NCBI RefSeq assembly: GCF_009455635.1
Contig: NZ_QPER01000001.1
Span: forward strand, 558,001-622,000
DNA: 64,000 nucleotides
Source of the DNA: Paraburkholderia agricolaris
GTDB taxonomy: Bacteria; Pseudomonadota; Gammaproteobacteria; Burkholderiales; Burkholderiaceae
Direction of reading: 5' to 3'
Below are positions 19,486 through 30,779 of the stretch, piece by piece. A model generated the notes under the pieces. That model saw only the letters and a program-made list of their open reading frames with translations, did no database searches and was not told where the DNA came from. Within the stretch, counting starts at the first letter, position 1. Every line of letters begins with the position of its first letter. The position numbers were made by a program, and so were the translations under genes.

Positions 19486-19655
19486 CAGAGTGAGTGTCCG
19501 GTGTCGAAACGAAGCGTCGCGCGCGTCATGCGCGTGACGTTCGGAGGGGTAAATGGGAATAAGCCGCGCGCTGCGAGGCGCGGGCCCGGTAAAGCCGGAC
19601 GCGCCGCAGCGGCGGCAAGCGATTGGCGCTCAGTGATCTGGCCCAGTGCTCAGGT

Positions 19656-19850
19656 TTAGTGACCCCTGACCACTTCGCCGTCGCGCAGCTTGTAGCGCGT
19701 GCTGCAATACGGGCATTTGGCTTCGCCGTGCGTGACGTCGATAAAGACACGCGGATGTGCGCTCCAGCGCGGCATTGCGGGATTCGGGCAATACGCCGGC
19801 AGGTCTTTTGCCGACAGTTCGACCAGCGGCATTTCCTTGATTTCGCTCAT
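19656..19850 (-). CDS. Small zinc-finger (CHCC) protein
   Basis: The 64-residue protein has a C-x10-H-x13-C-x2-C metal site (Cys21, His32, Cys46, Cys49) in the segment from YCPNP to KCPYCSTRYKL. This is the zf-CHCC family related to the mitochondrial complex I subunit NDUFS6. The ATG at 19850 is chosen; the longer reading to 19910 runs into the gap after ilvE and adds no conserved residues. It lies 79 bp after ilvE. In many betaproteobacteria this small gene sits between ilvE and waaF; its role is unknown. Confidence 0.87.
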   Translation of the reverse strand: MSEIKEMPLVELSAKDLPAYCPNPAMPRWSAHPRVFIDVTHGEAKCPYCSTRYKLRDGEVVRGH

Positions 19851-19929
19851 GAGGACTTTCTCGTTGTATGCAGGGTGCGTGCGTTGCGCCGGCAAAAAAG
19901 CCTGGGCCAAATGGCCGGCGCAGCGCGCG

Positions 19930-20853
19930 TTAAATCTTGGTCAGCCAGTGCGCGTACTTGTCGCTCTTGCCGTTCACGATATCGAAGAAGCCTGATTGCA
20001 GCTTCTCCGTGATCGGGCCGCGTGCGCCCGAACCGATCGTGCGGTTGTCGAGTTCGCGGATCGGCGTGACTTCAGCGGCCGTGCCGGTGAAGAACGCCTC
20101 GTCGCACGTATAGACCTCGTCGCGCGTGATGCGCTTTTCGATCACCTGGATGCCCGCATCGCGCGCCAGCGTGATGACCGTGTCGCGCGTGATGCCGTCG
20201 AGGCACGACGACAGATCCGGCGTGTACAGCTTGCCGTTGTTCACGAGGAAGAAGTTCTCGCCCGAGCCCTCCGACACGTAGCCGTCCACGTCCAGCAGCA
20301 GCGCTTCGTCGTAACCGTCGGCAATCGCTTCCTGGTTGGCGAGGATTGAGTTCACGTACCAGCCCGAGGCCTTGGCGCGAACCATCGACACATTCACGTG
20401 ATGGCGCGTGAACGACGAAGTCTTCACGCGGATGCCCTTGGCAATACCGTCTTCACCGAGGTAAGCGCCCCACGGCCAGGCGGCGATCGCCACGTGGATC
20501 GTGTTGCCCTTGGCCGACACGCCGAGCTTTTCCGAGCCGACCCAGATGATCGGGCGCAGGTAGCAGGATTCCAGCTTGTTTTCGCGGACCACCTCACGCT
20601 GCGCGGCTGCCAGCGTTTCATGGTCGAACGGCACGTCCATCTGGAAGATCTTGGCCGAGTTCAGCAGGCGCTTGGTGTGTTCCTGGAGGCGGAAAATCGC
20701 CGTGCCGCCGTCTGCCGTTTTGTAGGCGCGGACGCCTTCGAAAACGCCCATGCCGTAATGCAGCGTGTGGGTCAGCACGTGGATCTTGGCGTCGCGCCAG
20801 TCGATGAGCTTGCCATCCATCCAGATCTTGCCGTCGCGGTCGGCCATTGACAT
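19930..20853 (-). CDS. ilvE: Branched-chain amino acid aminotransferase
   Basis: The 307-residue class IV PLP enzyme catalyses the last step of Val, Leu and Ile synthesis with glutamate as amino donor. MADRDGKIWMDGKLIDW and THTLHYGMGVFEGVRAY mark the N-terminal domain. The catalytic Lys is in MVRAKASGWYVNSIL near residue 160, and EGSGENFFLV and FFTGTAAEVTPI complete the cofactor site. The start is MSMADRDG; the second Met two codons later is equally possible. It is divergent from azlCD, which exports branched-chain amino acids. Confidence 0.97.
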   Translation of the reverse strand: MSMADRDGKIWMDGKLIDWRDAKIHVLTHTLHYGMGVFEGVRAYKTADGGTAIFRLQEHTKRLLNSAKIFQMDVPFDHETLAAAQREVVRENKLESCYLRPIIWVGSEKLGVSAKGNTIHVAIAAWPWGAYLGEDGIAKGIRVKTSSFTRHHVNVSMVRAKASGWYVNSILANQEAIADGYDEALLLDVDGYVSEGSGENFFLVNNGKLYTPDLSSCLDGITRDTVITLARDAGIQVIEKRITRDEVYTCDEAFFTGTAAEVTPIRELDNRTIGSGARGPITEKLQSGFFDIVNGKSDKYAHWLTKI

Positions 20854-21047
20854 AAGATTCTCCAGCGGGTGCGGTGAAAGAGCGTCATTTTAGCGTCTTT
20901 TGCACACGAAACGGGCATTTGGCCGCACGTCGGGCGCTATAATTCGGCGCACGCATAATTCAAATCCGGATGCGCCAGCGGGTGCTTGACGACCTGGCGC
21001 CGACTTCCCTTCGTTGTGGCGCCGCCTCGCGCCCGCGTTTCGCCTTC

Positions 21048-21794
21048 ATGCTCGCTCGCCTGTCAGATATCGATCGCCGCGCCTTCCGTCAGGGCGCGCG
21101 CGACTATTCGCCTACGCTCATGGCGATATTCTCCTGGGGCCTCGTGACCGGCATTGCGATGAGCAAGTCCGTGCTCACCGTGCCGCAGGCGCTCACCATG
21201 TCGCTACTGTGCTACGCCGGTTCCTCGCAGTTGGCCGTGTTGCCGCTGCTGGCCGCCAAGCTGCCGATGTGGACCGTGCTGCTGACTGCCGCCATGGTCA
21301 ATACGCGTTTTGTGATCTTCAGCGCCGGGCTCGCGCCGCATTTTTCGTATCTGCCGATGTGGCGGCGCATCGTGTTGGGCTACTTCAACGGCGACGTGAT
21401 CTATCTGCTGTTCCAGAAGAAGAGCTTTCAGACCGGTTACGTGCCGGGCAAGGAGGCTTACTTCTGGGGCATGGCGGTGTGCAGCTGGCTGTCGTGGCAG
21501 GTGTCGTCGATCGTTGGCATCCTGCTGGCGAGCCTGATTCCGGATAACTGGGGCCTCGCGCTGGCGGGCACGCTGGCGCTGTTGCCCATCATGGTGTCGG
21601 CGATCGCCAACCGTTCCACGCTGGTCGCCGTCAGCATCGCCGGCCTCGTTTCGCTGCTCGCTTTCGACCTGCCGTACCGCCTCGCGCTGCCGCTGGCCGT
21701 GATCGCGGCGATTATCGCGGGCAGTGCCGCCGACCTGATGGTCGAGCGTGCCGACTTGCGCCGCATCCGTAACAGCGCCGGAGATTCCCAATGA
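21048..21794 (+). CDS. azlC: AzlC-family branched-chain amino acid exporter, large subunit
   Basis: The 248-residue inner-membrane protein has about seven or eight membrane segments. The family block MSLLCYAGSSQLAVLPLLAA, then NTRFVIFSAGLAPHF, is clear. AzlCD pairs export branched-chain amino acids or analogues such as azaleucine. The ATG at 21048 is used; the longer frame from 20970 adds a polar segment covering the promoter. Its stop overlaps azlD by four bases. It is divergent from ilvE, so synthesis and overflow export share a control region of about 195 bp. Confidence 0.9.
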   Translation: MLARLSDIDRRAFRQGARDYSPTLMAIFSWGLVTGIAMSKSVLTVPQALTMSLLCYAGSSQLAVLPLLAAKLPMWTVLLTAAMVNTRFVIFSAGLAPHFSYLPMWRRIVLGYFNGDVIYLLFQKKSFQTGYVPGKEAYFWGMAVCSWLSWQVSSIVGILLASLIPDNWGLALAGTLALLPIMVSAIANRSTLVAVSIAGLVSLLAFDLPYRLALPLAVIAAIIAGSAADLMVERADLRRIRNSAGDSQ

Positions 21795-22114
21795 CGTCCA
21801 CGCAGATCTGGCTGGCCATTATCGGCATGACCTTCGTCACCGCGGTGACACGCGCCATGTTTCTAATCGGCGGCGAGCGCACCGTTTTGCCGGAGCGTGT
21901 ACAGCGGATGCTGCGCTATGCGCCGGCCGCGGCGCTGGCCGCTGTTGTGCTGCCCGATGTACTGGCGACGCCGGAGGGGCTCTCGTTCGCGCCGTCCAAC
22001 CACGAGTTTTACGCAACGTTGTCCGGTCTTGTGTGGTTTTTGTGGCGGCGCACCATGCTCGGTACGATTGTCGTGGGAATGGTTGTATTTACGCTCTTGC
22101 GCCTCTTTATGTGA
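21791..22114 (+). CDS. azlD: AzlD-family branched-chain amino acid exporter, small subunit
   Basis: The 107-residue protein has four membrane segments and the family start WLAIIGMTFVTAVTRAMFLI, followed by ERVQRMLRYAPAAALAAVVLPDVL. It forms the exporter with AzlC. The ATGA overlap with azlC shows translational coupling. No terminator is visible before the pgk leader 270 bp downstream. Confidence 0.9.
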   Translation: MTSTQIWLAIIGMTFVTAVTRAMFLIGGERTVLPERVQRMLRYAPAAALAAVVLPDVLATPEGLSFAPSNHEFYATLSGLVWFLWRRTMLGTIVVGMVVFTLLRLFM

Positions 22115-22386
22115 TTGATCGGGATAGGAATGCTGCGTTGCGGCATGCGCGGCGCATTCTTCAAATACGGGACATTCGCCTCGCCGCGGGTCAGAAGGCA
22201 GTGGGGATCAGTTAAAATGCTCGTTTCCGGGATAACCGCGCCGCTGCATGGCGCGACAGCCGCGGCCAGGCCGCCGGCGCCCGATTCAGTGGAGCCGCTG
22301 CCGTGCCGAAGCGCTGGAGTTTGCCGCGCCAGGTTGCTGGCGCGTCGTCCGCCACCGCCTTCCCATCAACTCGCACATACACGCCC

Positions 22387-23580
22387 ATGAACAAGGTATT
22401 GCGTCTCTCCGATCTGATCGCCGAAGGCAAGCTATCCGGCAAACGCGTGTTCATCCGCGCCGATCTGAACGTGCCGCAGGACGATCAAGGCAACATCACC
22501 GAAGACACCCGTATCCGCGCCTCCGTGCCGGCGATCAAGGCCGCGCTGGACGCAGGCGCCGCCGTGATGGTCACGTCGCACCTGGGCCGTCCGACCGAAG
22601 GTGAATTCAAGCCGGAAGACTCGCTGGCGCCGGTCGCGAAGCGTCTGGCCGAGCTGCTCGGCCGTGACGTGCCGCTGGTTGCGAACTGGGTCGAAAACGG
22701 CGTGAACGTGGCGCCGGGCCAGGTCGTGCTGCTGGAAAACTGTCGCGTCAACAAGGGCGAAAAGAAGGATTCCGACGAGCTCGCGCAGAAAATGGCGAAG
22801 CTTTGCGACATCTACGTGAACGATGCATTCGGCACTGCGCACCGCGCCGAAGCCACCACGCACGGCATCGCCAAATACGCGCCGGTCGCCTGTGCCGGCC
22901 CGCTGCTGGCCGCTGAACTCGAAGCGCTCGGCAAGGCGCTGGGCGCGCCGAAGCGTCCGCTGGTGGCGATCGTCGCCGGCTCGAAGGTGTCCACCAAGCT
23001 GACCATTCTGAAGTCGCTCGCCGACAAGGTCGATCAGTTGATCGTCGGCGGCGGCATCGCCAATACGTTCATGCTGGCGGCCGGCCTGAAGATCGGCAAG
23101 TCGCTCGCCGAAGCCGATCTGGTCAACGAAGCGAAAGCCATCATCGACGCTGCGAAAGCTCGTGGCGCCTCAGTGCCGATCCCGACCGACGTGGTGACAG
23201 CCAAAGAATTCTCGCCGACCGCCAAGGCCGAAGTGAAGGCCGTCGCCGACGTGCAGGACGACGACCTGATCCTCGACATCGGACCGGAAACCGCCAAGGT
23301 GCTCGCCGCACAACTGGAAAAAGCCGGCACGATTGTGTGGAACGGCCCGGTTGGCGTGTTCGAATTCGACCAGTTCGGCAACGGCACCAAGACCCTCGCT
23401 GACGCGATCGCCAAATCGCCGGCGTTCTCGATTGCCGGCGGCGGCGATACGCTGGCGGCGATTGCCAAGTACGGCATTCACGACAAGGTCAGCTATATCT
23501 CGACGGGCGGCGGCGCCTTCCTCGAGTTCCTCGAGGGCAAGACGCTGCCGGCGGTCGCTGTTCTGGAATCGCGGGCTTAA
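22387..23580 (+). CDS. pgk: Phosphoglycerate kinase
   Basis: The 397-residue glycolytic kinase interconverts 1,3-bisphosphoglycerate and 3-phosphoglycerate with ATP formation. Motifs are [19 protein letters not shown], the hinge/ATP region [12 protein letters not shown] and [16 protein letters not shown], and the C-terminal GGGDTLAAI and [14 protein letters not shown]. The ATG at 22387 gives the usual N-terminus ([10 protein letters not shown]). A -10-like TAAAAT lies about 170 bp upstream. It is followed by pyk after 415 bp. Confidence 0.98.
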   Translation: MNKVLRLSDLIAEGKLSGKRVFIRADLNVPQDDQGNITEDTRIRASVPAIKAALDAGAAVMVTSHLGRPTEGEFKPEDSLAPVAKRLAELLGRDVPLVANWVENGVNVAPGQVVLLENCRVNKGEKKDSDELAQKMAKLCDIYVNDAFGTAHRAEATTHGIAKYAPVACAGPLLAAELEALGKALGAPKRPLVAIVAGSKVSTKLTILKSLADKVDQLIVGGGIANTFMLAAGLKIGKSLAEADLVNEAKAIIDAAKARGASVPIPTDVVTAKEFSPTAKAEVKAVADVQDDDLILDIGPETAKVLAAQLEKAGTIVWNGPVGVFEFDQFGNGTKTLADAIAKSPAFSIAGGGDTLAAIAKYGIHDKVSYISTGGGAFLEFLEGKTLPAVAVLESRA

Positions 23581-23995
23581 CGTGGCGACGCGCTCCCCCT
23601 CGGCGAAGTCTGCAAAAGCGCGCGGCGGCAAGCCGCGCAATACCGCAGCAGCAACGGCAGGGGAGCGCGAAGCGCGCTCCGCCGCCCCGGCAGCGGTGAC
23701 CACCCAGCAGGAAGAATCCGGGTCGCCCCTCGCGCTCGCGGAGTTGACCACTGCCGGCGAGGCAGCGGAACTGTCCAACGGACAATCCGCCCACTCACCG
23801 GCAGAACTCCCGGACGCAGAGGTCGCGCCCGCACCCCCGCCGGCACTCCCCGTGCAGGTGTCGAACACCGCTTCACCCCATAAAGCGACGCTGGTTTCAA
23901 CCGGCGCGCAGCCCCCCGTAGCACCCTTCGGTGCGCAGCCTCCGCATCCGACTCGCAGCGCTCATTCCAGCGATCCCATCCAGACGAGGAGACTC
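23581..23995 (+). other. pgk-pyk gap: stop-free Ala/Pro-rich frame in phase with pyk
   Basis: This 415-bp stretch carries no stop in the pyk frame. A GTG directly after the pgk stop (23582) could open a 138-residue Ala/Ser/Pro/Gln-rich segment fused to pyruvate kinase. It resembles no known domain, and pyk has its own ATG with GACGAGGAG just upstream. The minus strand is also open in part. I see no terminator. It is most likely non-coding high-GC sequence or a pyk leader. Confidence 0.4.
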
Positions 23996-25432
23996 ATGCA
24001 TCGCGCTACCAAGATTGTCGCTACCATCGGACCGGCTTCCAGTACGCCGGAAATCCTGCTGCAAATGATTCGGGCAGGGTTGGACGTGGTGCGGCTCAAT
24101 TTCTCGCACGGCACCGCCGACGACCACCGCCAGCGCGCCGAATTCGTGCGCGAGGCGGCCCGCCAGGCCGGCCGTGAAGTTGCCATCATGGCTGACCTGC
24201 AAGGCCCGAAGATTCGGGTCGGCAAATTCGAAAACGGCAAGACCACGCTCGTTCCCGGCAACTCGTTCATCCTCGACGCCGAGTGCGAACTCGGTAACGA
24301 CGAGCGCGTCGGTCTCGACTACAAGGATCTGCCGCGCGACCTGAAACCGGGCGACGTGCTGTTGCTCAACGACGGCCTGATCGTGCTCGACGTGGTGCGT
24401 GTGCTCGGCAGCGAGATCCACACCACCGTGAAGGTTGGCGGTGACCTGTCGAACAACAAGGGCATCAACCGCCAGGGCGGTGGCCTGACGGCGCCGGCCC
24501 TGACGGCCAAAGACATGGAAGACATCCGCACGGCGATGTCGATCGGCGTGGATTTCGTCGCGGTATCGTTCCCCAAGAACGCCACCGACATGGAAATGGC
24601 CCGCCAGCTCGCGAACATCGCGGGCGCGCCCTACGGCATCAAGCCGAAGATGATCGCGAAGATCGAGCGTGCGGAAGCGATTCCGGCGCTGCAAGGCATC
24701 CTCGACGCATCGGACGGCATCATGGTTGCGCGCGGCGACTTGGCCGTGGAAGTGGGGAATGCCGCAGTTCCCGCGCTGCAAAAGCGCATGATTCGTATGG
24801 CGCGTGAATCGAACAAGTTCGTGATCACCGCGACCCAGATGATGGAATCGATGATCTACGCGCCGGTGCCGACCCGCGCCGAAGTGTCGGACGTCGCCAA
24901 CGCGGTGCTCGACGGCACCGACGCGGTGATGCTGTCGGCTGAATCCGCCGCGGGCAAGTACCCCGTGCAGACCATCGAGACGATGGCGGCGATCTGTCTG
25001 GAAGCCGAGAAGTCGGAGCAGTCGGAGCTGGACAAGGATTTCCTCGACCGCACGTTCACGCGGATCGACCAGTCGATCGCCATGGGCGCGCTGTTCACGG
25101 CGTTCCACCTCGGGGCGAAGGCGATTGTCGCGTTGACCGAGTCGGGATCGACCGCGCTGTGGATGTCGCGTCACTGGACGCATGTGCCGATTTTTGCGCT
25201 CACGCCGCGTGTCGGCAGCGAGCGGGCAATGGCGATTTATCGCAACGTCACGTCGCTGCATCTGGACACCAGCAGCGACCGCGACACGGCCTTGCAGCAG
25301 GCGTTGGAAACCGTGGTCAGCAAGGGCTACGCGTCGCGCGGCGATATGGTGGTGCTGACCGTCGGCGAGCCGATGGGTCAGGCAGGCGGCACGAATACGC
25401 TGAAGATCGTGCGCGTCGGCGAGCCGTATTGA
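23996..25432 (+). CDS. pyk: Pyruvate kinase
   Basis: The 478-residue enzyme makes pyruvate and ATP from phosphoenolpyruvate. The start MHRATKIVATIGPASSTPE and the blocks RLNFSHG, MADLQGPKIRVG, the active-site KIERAEAI and ARGDLAVEVG, and MLSAESAAGKYP are typical. The C-terminal regulatory domain is present (ALTESGSTALWMSRHW, then VLTVGEP). The ATG at 23996 follows GAGGAG. The frame remains open upstream to pgk but the normal N-terminus is at this ATG. Confidence 0.97.
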   Translation: MHRATKIVATIGPASSTPEILLQMIRAGLDVVRLNFSHGTADDHRQRAEFVREAARQAGREVAIMADLQGPKIRVGKFENGKTTLVPGNSFILDAECELGNDERVGLDYKDLPRDLKPGDVLLLNDGLIVLDVVRVLGSEIHTTVKVGGDLSNNKGINRQGGGLTAPALTAKDMEDIRTAMSIGVDFVAVSFPKNATDMEMARQLANIAGAPYGIKPKMIAKIERAEAIPALQGILDASDGIMVARGDLAVEVGNAAVPALQKRMIRMARESNKFVITATQMMESMIYAPVPTRAEVSDVANAVLDGTDAVMLSAESAAGKYPVQTIETMAAICLEAEKSEQSELDKDFLDRTFTRIDQSIAMGALFTAFHLGAKAIVALTESGSTALWMSRHWTHVPIFALTPRVGSERAMAIYRNVTSLHLDTSSDRDTALQQALETVVSKGYASRGDMVVLTVGEPMGQAGGTNTLKIVRVGEPY

Positions 25433-25490
25433 TTCGCAGCGGACTGCTCGATCGGCACGGGCTGCGTGAGGCCGGAAAGAGCTTTGCTCC

Positions 25491-25570
25491 AACTCTGGCC
25501 GACAGCTCTGCATGGGACCAGAGTAAGAGCTTTGCATGGGATCAGAGTAAGCGCTAACTCTGGCCGACAG
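25491..25570 (+). repeat. Short nested direct repeats upstream of fba
   Basis: AACTCTGGCCGACAG occurs at 25491-25505 and again at 25556-25570. Between them are two near-identical copies of GCATGGGAYCAGAGTAAG (25510-25527 and 25534-25551) with a 24-bp period. The 328-bp gap between pyk and fba is otherwise unremarkable, apart from a GATAAAAT-like -10 about 60 bp before fba. Confidence 0.8.
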
Positions 25571-25760
25571 GTTTGATTGAGCGAAGCAGGTTGTCATGCC
25601 CCGCGAGAGGCGGCGCACAGACTCCAATTGCGCGTGCGGTAAAGGTCCGCAGGTGATGCGCTTTAGGGAATGTGTGACGGGTATGCAGCTTGCTTCGCGA
25701 TAAAATCGCCATACAAGATGCCGACGGCACAGAATTCGTTTCAATCTAAGGAGTTACAGC

Positions 25761-26825
25761 ATGCCTCTCGTATCAATGCGTCAACTGCTGGACCATGCCG
25801 CCGAAAACGGCTATGGCATCCCGGCATTCAACGTGAACAATCTGGAGCAGGTGCAGGCCATCATGGCCGCGGCCGACAAGGTCAATGCCCCGGTCATCAT
25901 GCAGGCATCGGCCGGCGCGCGTAAGTACGCGGGTGAGCCGTTCCTGCGTCACCTGATCGAAGCCGCGGTCGAGTCGTATCCGCATATTCCGGTCGTGATG
26001 CACCAGGATCACGGCCAGTCGCCGGCGGTCTGTATGGCGGCGATCCGCAGCGGGTTCACCAGCGTGATGATGGACGGTTCGCTCGAAGCCGACGGCAAGA
26101 CGGTCGCATCGTACGAATACAATGTCGAAGTTTCACGCAGGGTGGTTGAAGCGGCGCACTCGATCGGCATCACGGTGGAAGCGGAACTGGGCGTGCTCGG
26201 TTCGCTGGAAACCATGAAGGGCGACAAGGAAGACGGCCACGGCGCGGAAGGCACGATGACCCGCGAACAACTGCTGACCGACCCGGAGCAGGCTGCCGAC
26301 TTCGTCAAGCAGACGCAATGCGACGCACTGGCGATCGCGATCGGCACGTCGCACGGCGCGTACAAGTTCAGCAAGAAGCCCACGGGCGACATTCTGTCGA
26401 TCCAGCGCATCAAGGAAATTCACCAGCGCATTCCGAACACGCACCTGGTGATGCACGGTTCGTCGTCGGTGCCGCAGGAACTGCTCGCGGAAATCCGCGA
26501 ATTCGGCGGCGACATGAAGGAAACCTACGGCGTGCCGGTCGAGGAAATTCAGGAAGGCATCAAGCACGGCGTGCGCAAGGTCAATATCGACACCGACCTG
26601 CGTCTGGCGATCACCGGCGCGATCCGCCGCTACATGGCGACCAATCCGGGCAAGTTCGATCCGCGCGATTACCTGAAGCCGGCGCGCGAAGCCGCGATGA
26701 AGATCTGTCTCGAGCGCTTCACGCAATTCGGCTGCGAAGGCCAGGCTGGCAAGATCAAGCCGGTTTCGCTTGATAAAATCGCGGAGAAGTACAAATCGGG
26801 CGAGCTCGCGCAAGTTGTCCGCTAA
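25761..26825 (+). CDS. fba: Fructose-bisphosphate aldolase class II
   Basis: The 354-residue zinc enzyme cleaves fructose 1,6-bisphosphate to dihydroxyacetone phosphate and glyceraldehyde 3-phosphate. [13 protein letters not shown] holds the catalytic Asp and first zinc His; [35 protein letters not shown] and [11 protein letters not shown] complete the active site. The subtype is that of Calvin-cycle and betaproteobacterial aldolases (about 345-355 residues). AAGGAG lies ten bases before the ATG. A hairpin terminator follows. Confidence 0.97.
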   Translation: MPLVSMRQLLDHAAENGYGIPAFNVNNLEQVQAIMAAADKVNAPVIMQASAGARKYAGEPFLRHLIEAAVESYPHIPVVMHQDHGQSPAVCMAAIRSGFTSVMMDGSLEADGKTVASYEYNVEVSRRVVEAAHSIGITVEAELGVLGSLETMKGDKEDGHGAEGTMTREQLLTDPEQAADFVKQTQCDALAIAIGTSHGAYKFSKKPTGDILSIQRIKEIHQRIPNTHLVMHGSSSVPQELLAEIREFGGDMKETYGVPVEEIQEGIKHGVRKVNIDTDLRLAITGAIRRYMATNPGKFDPRDYLKPAREAAMKICLERFTQFGCEGQAGKIKPVSLDKIAEKYKSGELAQVVR

Positions 26826-26874
26826 GCTATAAACAGGCTCTGCACCTGGCTGATTGGCCAGGTTGTCGTTCGAT

Positions 26875-26918
26875 CGCCGTTCCCGCATCATCCGGGGAAC
26901 GGCGTTTCCCTTTTGTTC
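26875..26918 (+). terminator. Probable terminator after fba
   Basis: CGCCGTTCCC pairs perfectly with GGGAACGGCG over an 10-nt loop and is followed by a broken T tract (TTTCCCTTTTGTT). It lies 50 bp after the fba stop, before purC. Confidence 0.75.
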
Positions 26919-26956
26919 CGGTCCCATTTTTGCCCCACTTTTAGCGAACCACGACG

Positions 26957-27847
26957 ATGTCTACCCTTTACGAATCCACGCTCCACTCGCTGCCGCTGCT
27001 CGGCCGCGGAAAAGTCCGCGACAACTATGCGGTGGGCAACGACCAGTTGCTGATCGTCACGACCGACCGTCTGTCGGCGTTCGACGTCATCATGGGCGAG
27101 CCGATTCCGAACAAGGGCCGCGTGCTCAACGAAATGGCGAACTTCTGGTTCGAGAAGCTCAAGCATGTGGTGCCGAATCACCTCACGGGCGTGGCGCCCG
27201 AATCCGTGGTGGCGGCTGACGAAGTCGAGCAGGTCAAGGGCCGCGCGGTGGTGGTGAAGCGCCTCGAGCCGATCCTCGTCGAAGCGGTGGTGCGCGGCTA
27301 TTTGGCCGGCAGCGGCTGGAAAGACTACCAGGCAACCGGTTCGGTATGCGGTGTTGAACTGCCGCCCGGTCTGCAGAACGCACAAAAGCTGCCTGAGCCG
27401 ATTTTCACACCGGCAGCCAAGGCCGAAATGGGCCATCACGACGAGAACATCACGTACAACGAGATGGAGCGCCGCATCGGCACCGAACTGTCGGCCACGA
27501 TCCGCGACATCTCGATCAAGCTGTACAAGGAAGCTGCGGATTATGCCGCCACGCGCGGCATCATCATCGCGGACACGAAGTTCGAATTTGGTCTGGACAA
27601 CCACGGCCAGCTGTATCTGATGGACGAAGCGCTGACCGCCGATTCGTCGCGTTTCTGGCCGGCTGACCAGTATCAGGTCGGCACCAACCCGCCGTCGTTC
27701 GACAAGCAGTTCGTGCGCGACTGGCTCGAAACCCAACCGTGGAAGAAAGAGCCGCCCGCACCGAAGCTGCCGGACGACGTGGTCACGAAGACGGGCGAGA
27801 AATATCAGGAAGCGCTCGAACGCCTGACCGGACATAAGCTCGCTTGA
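26957..27847 (+). CDS. purC: Phosphoribosylaminoimidazole-succinocarboxamide synthase
   Basis: The 296-residue purine enzyme joins CAIR and aspartate to give SAICAR with ATP. Motifs are [16 protein letters not shown] near the N-terminus, [16 protein letters not shown], the ATP-binding [19 protein letters not shown] and [16 protein letters not shown]. The length fits the longer yeast-like/betaproteobacterial form. It is the first gene of purC-purE-purK; purE follows after 51 bp. Confidence 0.97.
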   Translation: MSTLYESTLHSLPLLGRGKVRDNYAVGNDQLLIVTTDRLSAFDVIMGEPIPNKGRVLNEMANFWFEKLKHVVPNHLTGVAPESVVAADEVEQVKGRAVVVKRLEPILVEAVVRGYLAGSGWKDYQATGSVCGVELPPGLQNAQKLPEPIFTPAAKAEMGHHDENITYNEMERRIGTELSATIRDISIKLYKEAADYAATRGIIIADTKFEFGLDNHGQLYLMDEALTADSSRFWPADQYQVGTNPPSFDKQFVRDWLETQPWKKEPPAPKLPDDVVTKTGEKYQEALERLTGHKLA

Positions 27848-27898
27848 TTACGCGCACCTGTTCGACCCGCACAGCTTGAGAAACAAGGAAGCCGTAAG

Positions 27899-28417
27899 AT
27901 GAGTGAAGTCCAGACTGCCCATATGCATGACGCGCCCGTTGTCGGCGTGCTGATGGGTTCCAGTTCCGACTGGGAAGTAATGAAAAACGCCGTCGCGATT
28001 TTGCAGGAATTCGGCGTGCCGTACGAAGCCAAGGTGGTGTCCGCGCACCGCATGCCCGACGAGATGTTTGAGTACGCCGAGCGCGCACGCGAGCGCGGCA
28101 TTCGCGCGATCATCGCGGGAGCGGGCGGCGCGGCGCATCTGCCGGGCATGCTGGCCGCCAAGACCACGGTGCCGGTACTCGGCGTGCCGGTGGCGAGCAA
28201 GTATCTAAAGGGCGTCGATTCGTTGCACTCCATCGTGCAGATGCCCAAGGGCGTGCCGGTCGCCACGTTTGCAATCGGCGAAGCGGGCGCGGCGAATGCG
28301 GCGCTGTTCGCGGTGTCGATTCTGAGCGGCACGAGCACCGACTATGCGGAGAAACTCGCGGCGTTCCGCGTGCGCCAGAACGAAGCGGCCCACGCAATGG
28401 TGCTGCCGGCGCTGTAA
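27899..28417 (+). CDS. purE: N5-carboxyaminoimidazole ribonucleotide mutase
   Basis: The 172-residue class I PurE converts N5-CAIR to [21 protein letters not shown], the catalytic-loop [13 protein letters not shown] and [17 protein letters not shown] are hallmarks. It works with PurK, encoded 102 bp downstream, and feeds PurC encoded just upstream. The class I subtype, with a PurK partner, is the standard bacterial route. Confidence 0.97.
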   Translation: MSEVQTAHMHDAPVVGVLMGSSSDWEVMKNAVAILQEFGVPYEAKVVSAHRMPDEMFEYAERARERGIRAIIAGAGGAAHLPGMLAAKTTVPVLGVPVASKYLKGVDSLHSIVQMPKGVPVATFAIGEAGAANAALFAVSILSGTSTDYAEKLAAFRVRQNEAAHAMVLPAL

Positions 28418-28456
28418 GCGCCAAAGCTGATTGCTTTTAGACGTCCCCCTGTCTGA

Positions 28457-29716
<1,260 letters not shown>

Positions 29717-29726
29717 CGCGAACGCC

Positions 29727-30779
29727 ATGCCGGATCAAAGCAAACCTGCCGAAGCTGGTGCCGCGGGCGTCTTGCCGGTGAGCGCCGCGCAGATCGAGCA
29801 CGCTGCCGCGCTGCTCGATGCGGGCGGCCTCGTCGCGTTCCCGACGGAGACGGTCTACGGACTTGGCGGCGACGCCGAAAATCCGGATGCGGTTGCGCGT
29901 ATTTACGCGGCGAAGGGCAGGCCGGCGAATCATCCGGTGATCGTGCATCTGGCGCCGCAGGGCGACCCGAACTATTGGGTCGAGCATTTGCCGGCCGAGG
30001 CGCAGCGTTTGATCGACGCGTTCTGGCCTGGGCCGCTCACCTTGATCCTGAAGCGCGCAGCGCGAATCGATGCCGCGGTGAGTGGCGGGCAGGATTCGGT
30101 GGGGTTGCGCTGCCCGTCGCATCCGGTTGCGCAGGCTTTGCTGGAGGCATTCAGCGCGTTGCGCGGCGGGCATGGTGGGGTTGCTGCGCCGTCGGCGAAT
30201 CGTTTTGGTCATGTGAGCCCGACCACGGCGCAACATGTGCGCGACGAGTTTGGCGGCGCGATTCACGTGCTGGACGGTGGTGCGTCGGAGGTCGGGATCG
30301 AATCGACGATACTCGATTTGTCGCGCGGGTTTCCGGCGCTGTTGCGGCCTGGGCGGGTCACGCCGCAGGATATCGCCGACGTGCTCGGCGAGGCGCCACG
30401 TTTGCCGGATGGGTCGGATGCGACGGCTCCACGCGCATCGGGTACGTTGAAGGCGCACTATGCGCCGCGGACGCCGTTGGCTTTGCTGCCTTTTGATGCC
30501 TTGCAGGCTTTGCTTGCGGCGCGTCGGGGCGACGAACGCGTGGCTCTTGTGGCGCGGGTTTCTCGTGCAGGTGAGTGGGCGCATGCTGAGGGGGTGCATT
30601 TCATTGCTGCGCCTGAGGATCCGCATGTTTATGCGCGTGAGTTGTATGGGTTGCTTAGAGCGCTGGATCGCGCGGACGTGACGCGGATTCTGATCGAGAA
30701 GTTGCCGGATACCATTGAGTGGATTGCTGTTAATGACCGGTTAGGGCGGGCTGCGGCTGCTTTTGAAGCGCAAAATTAG
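29727..30779 (+). CDS. L-threonylcarbamoyladenylate synthase, Sua5 type
   Basis: The 350-residue protein makes threonylcarbamoyl-AMP for the t6A37 modification of ANN-decoding tRNAs. The YrdC domain (residues about 20-215) holds GLVAFPTETVYGLGGDA, IYAAKGRPANHPVIVHL, SVGLRCPSHPVAQALL and APSANRFGHVSPTTAQHV. The C-terminal Sua5 domain follows a linker with GTLKAHYAPRTPLALL. The ATG at 29727 is taken; the frame upstream overlaps purK. The last ~80 codons have more G+T-rich codons (TTG, GCG to GCT) than neighbours. Its stop is at the edge of a large inverted repeat. Confidence 0.93.
   Translation: MPDQSKPAEAGAAGVLPVSAAQIEHAAALLDAGGLVAFPTETVYGLGGDAENPDAVARIYAAKGRPANHPVIVHLAPQGDPNYWVEHLPAEAQRLIDAFWPGPLTLILKRAARIDAAVSGGQDSVGLRCPSHPVAQALLEAFSALRGGHGGVAAPSANRFGHVSPTTAQHVRDEFGGAIHVLDGGASEVGIESTILDLSRGFPALLRPGRVTPQDIADVLGEAPRLPDGSDATAPRASGTLKAHYAPRTPLALLPFDALQALLAARRGDERVALVARVSRAGEWAHAEGVHFIAAPEDPHVYARELYGLLRALDRADVTRILIEKLPDTIEWIAVNDRLGRAAAAFEAQN

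Noticed and set aside
22115..22390. 91-residue open frame upstream of pgk
   Set aside because: Overlaps the pgk promoter and has random high-GC composition without similarity.
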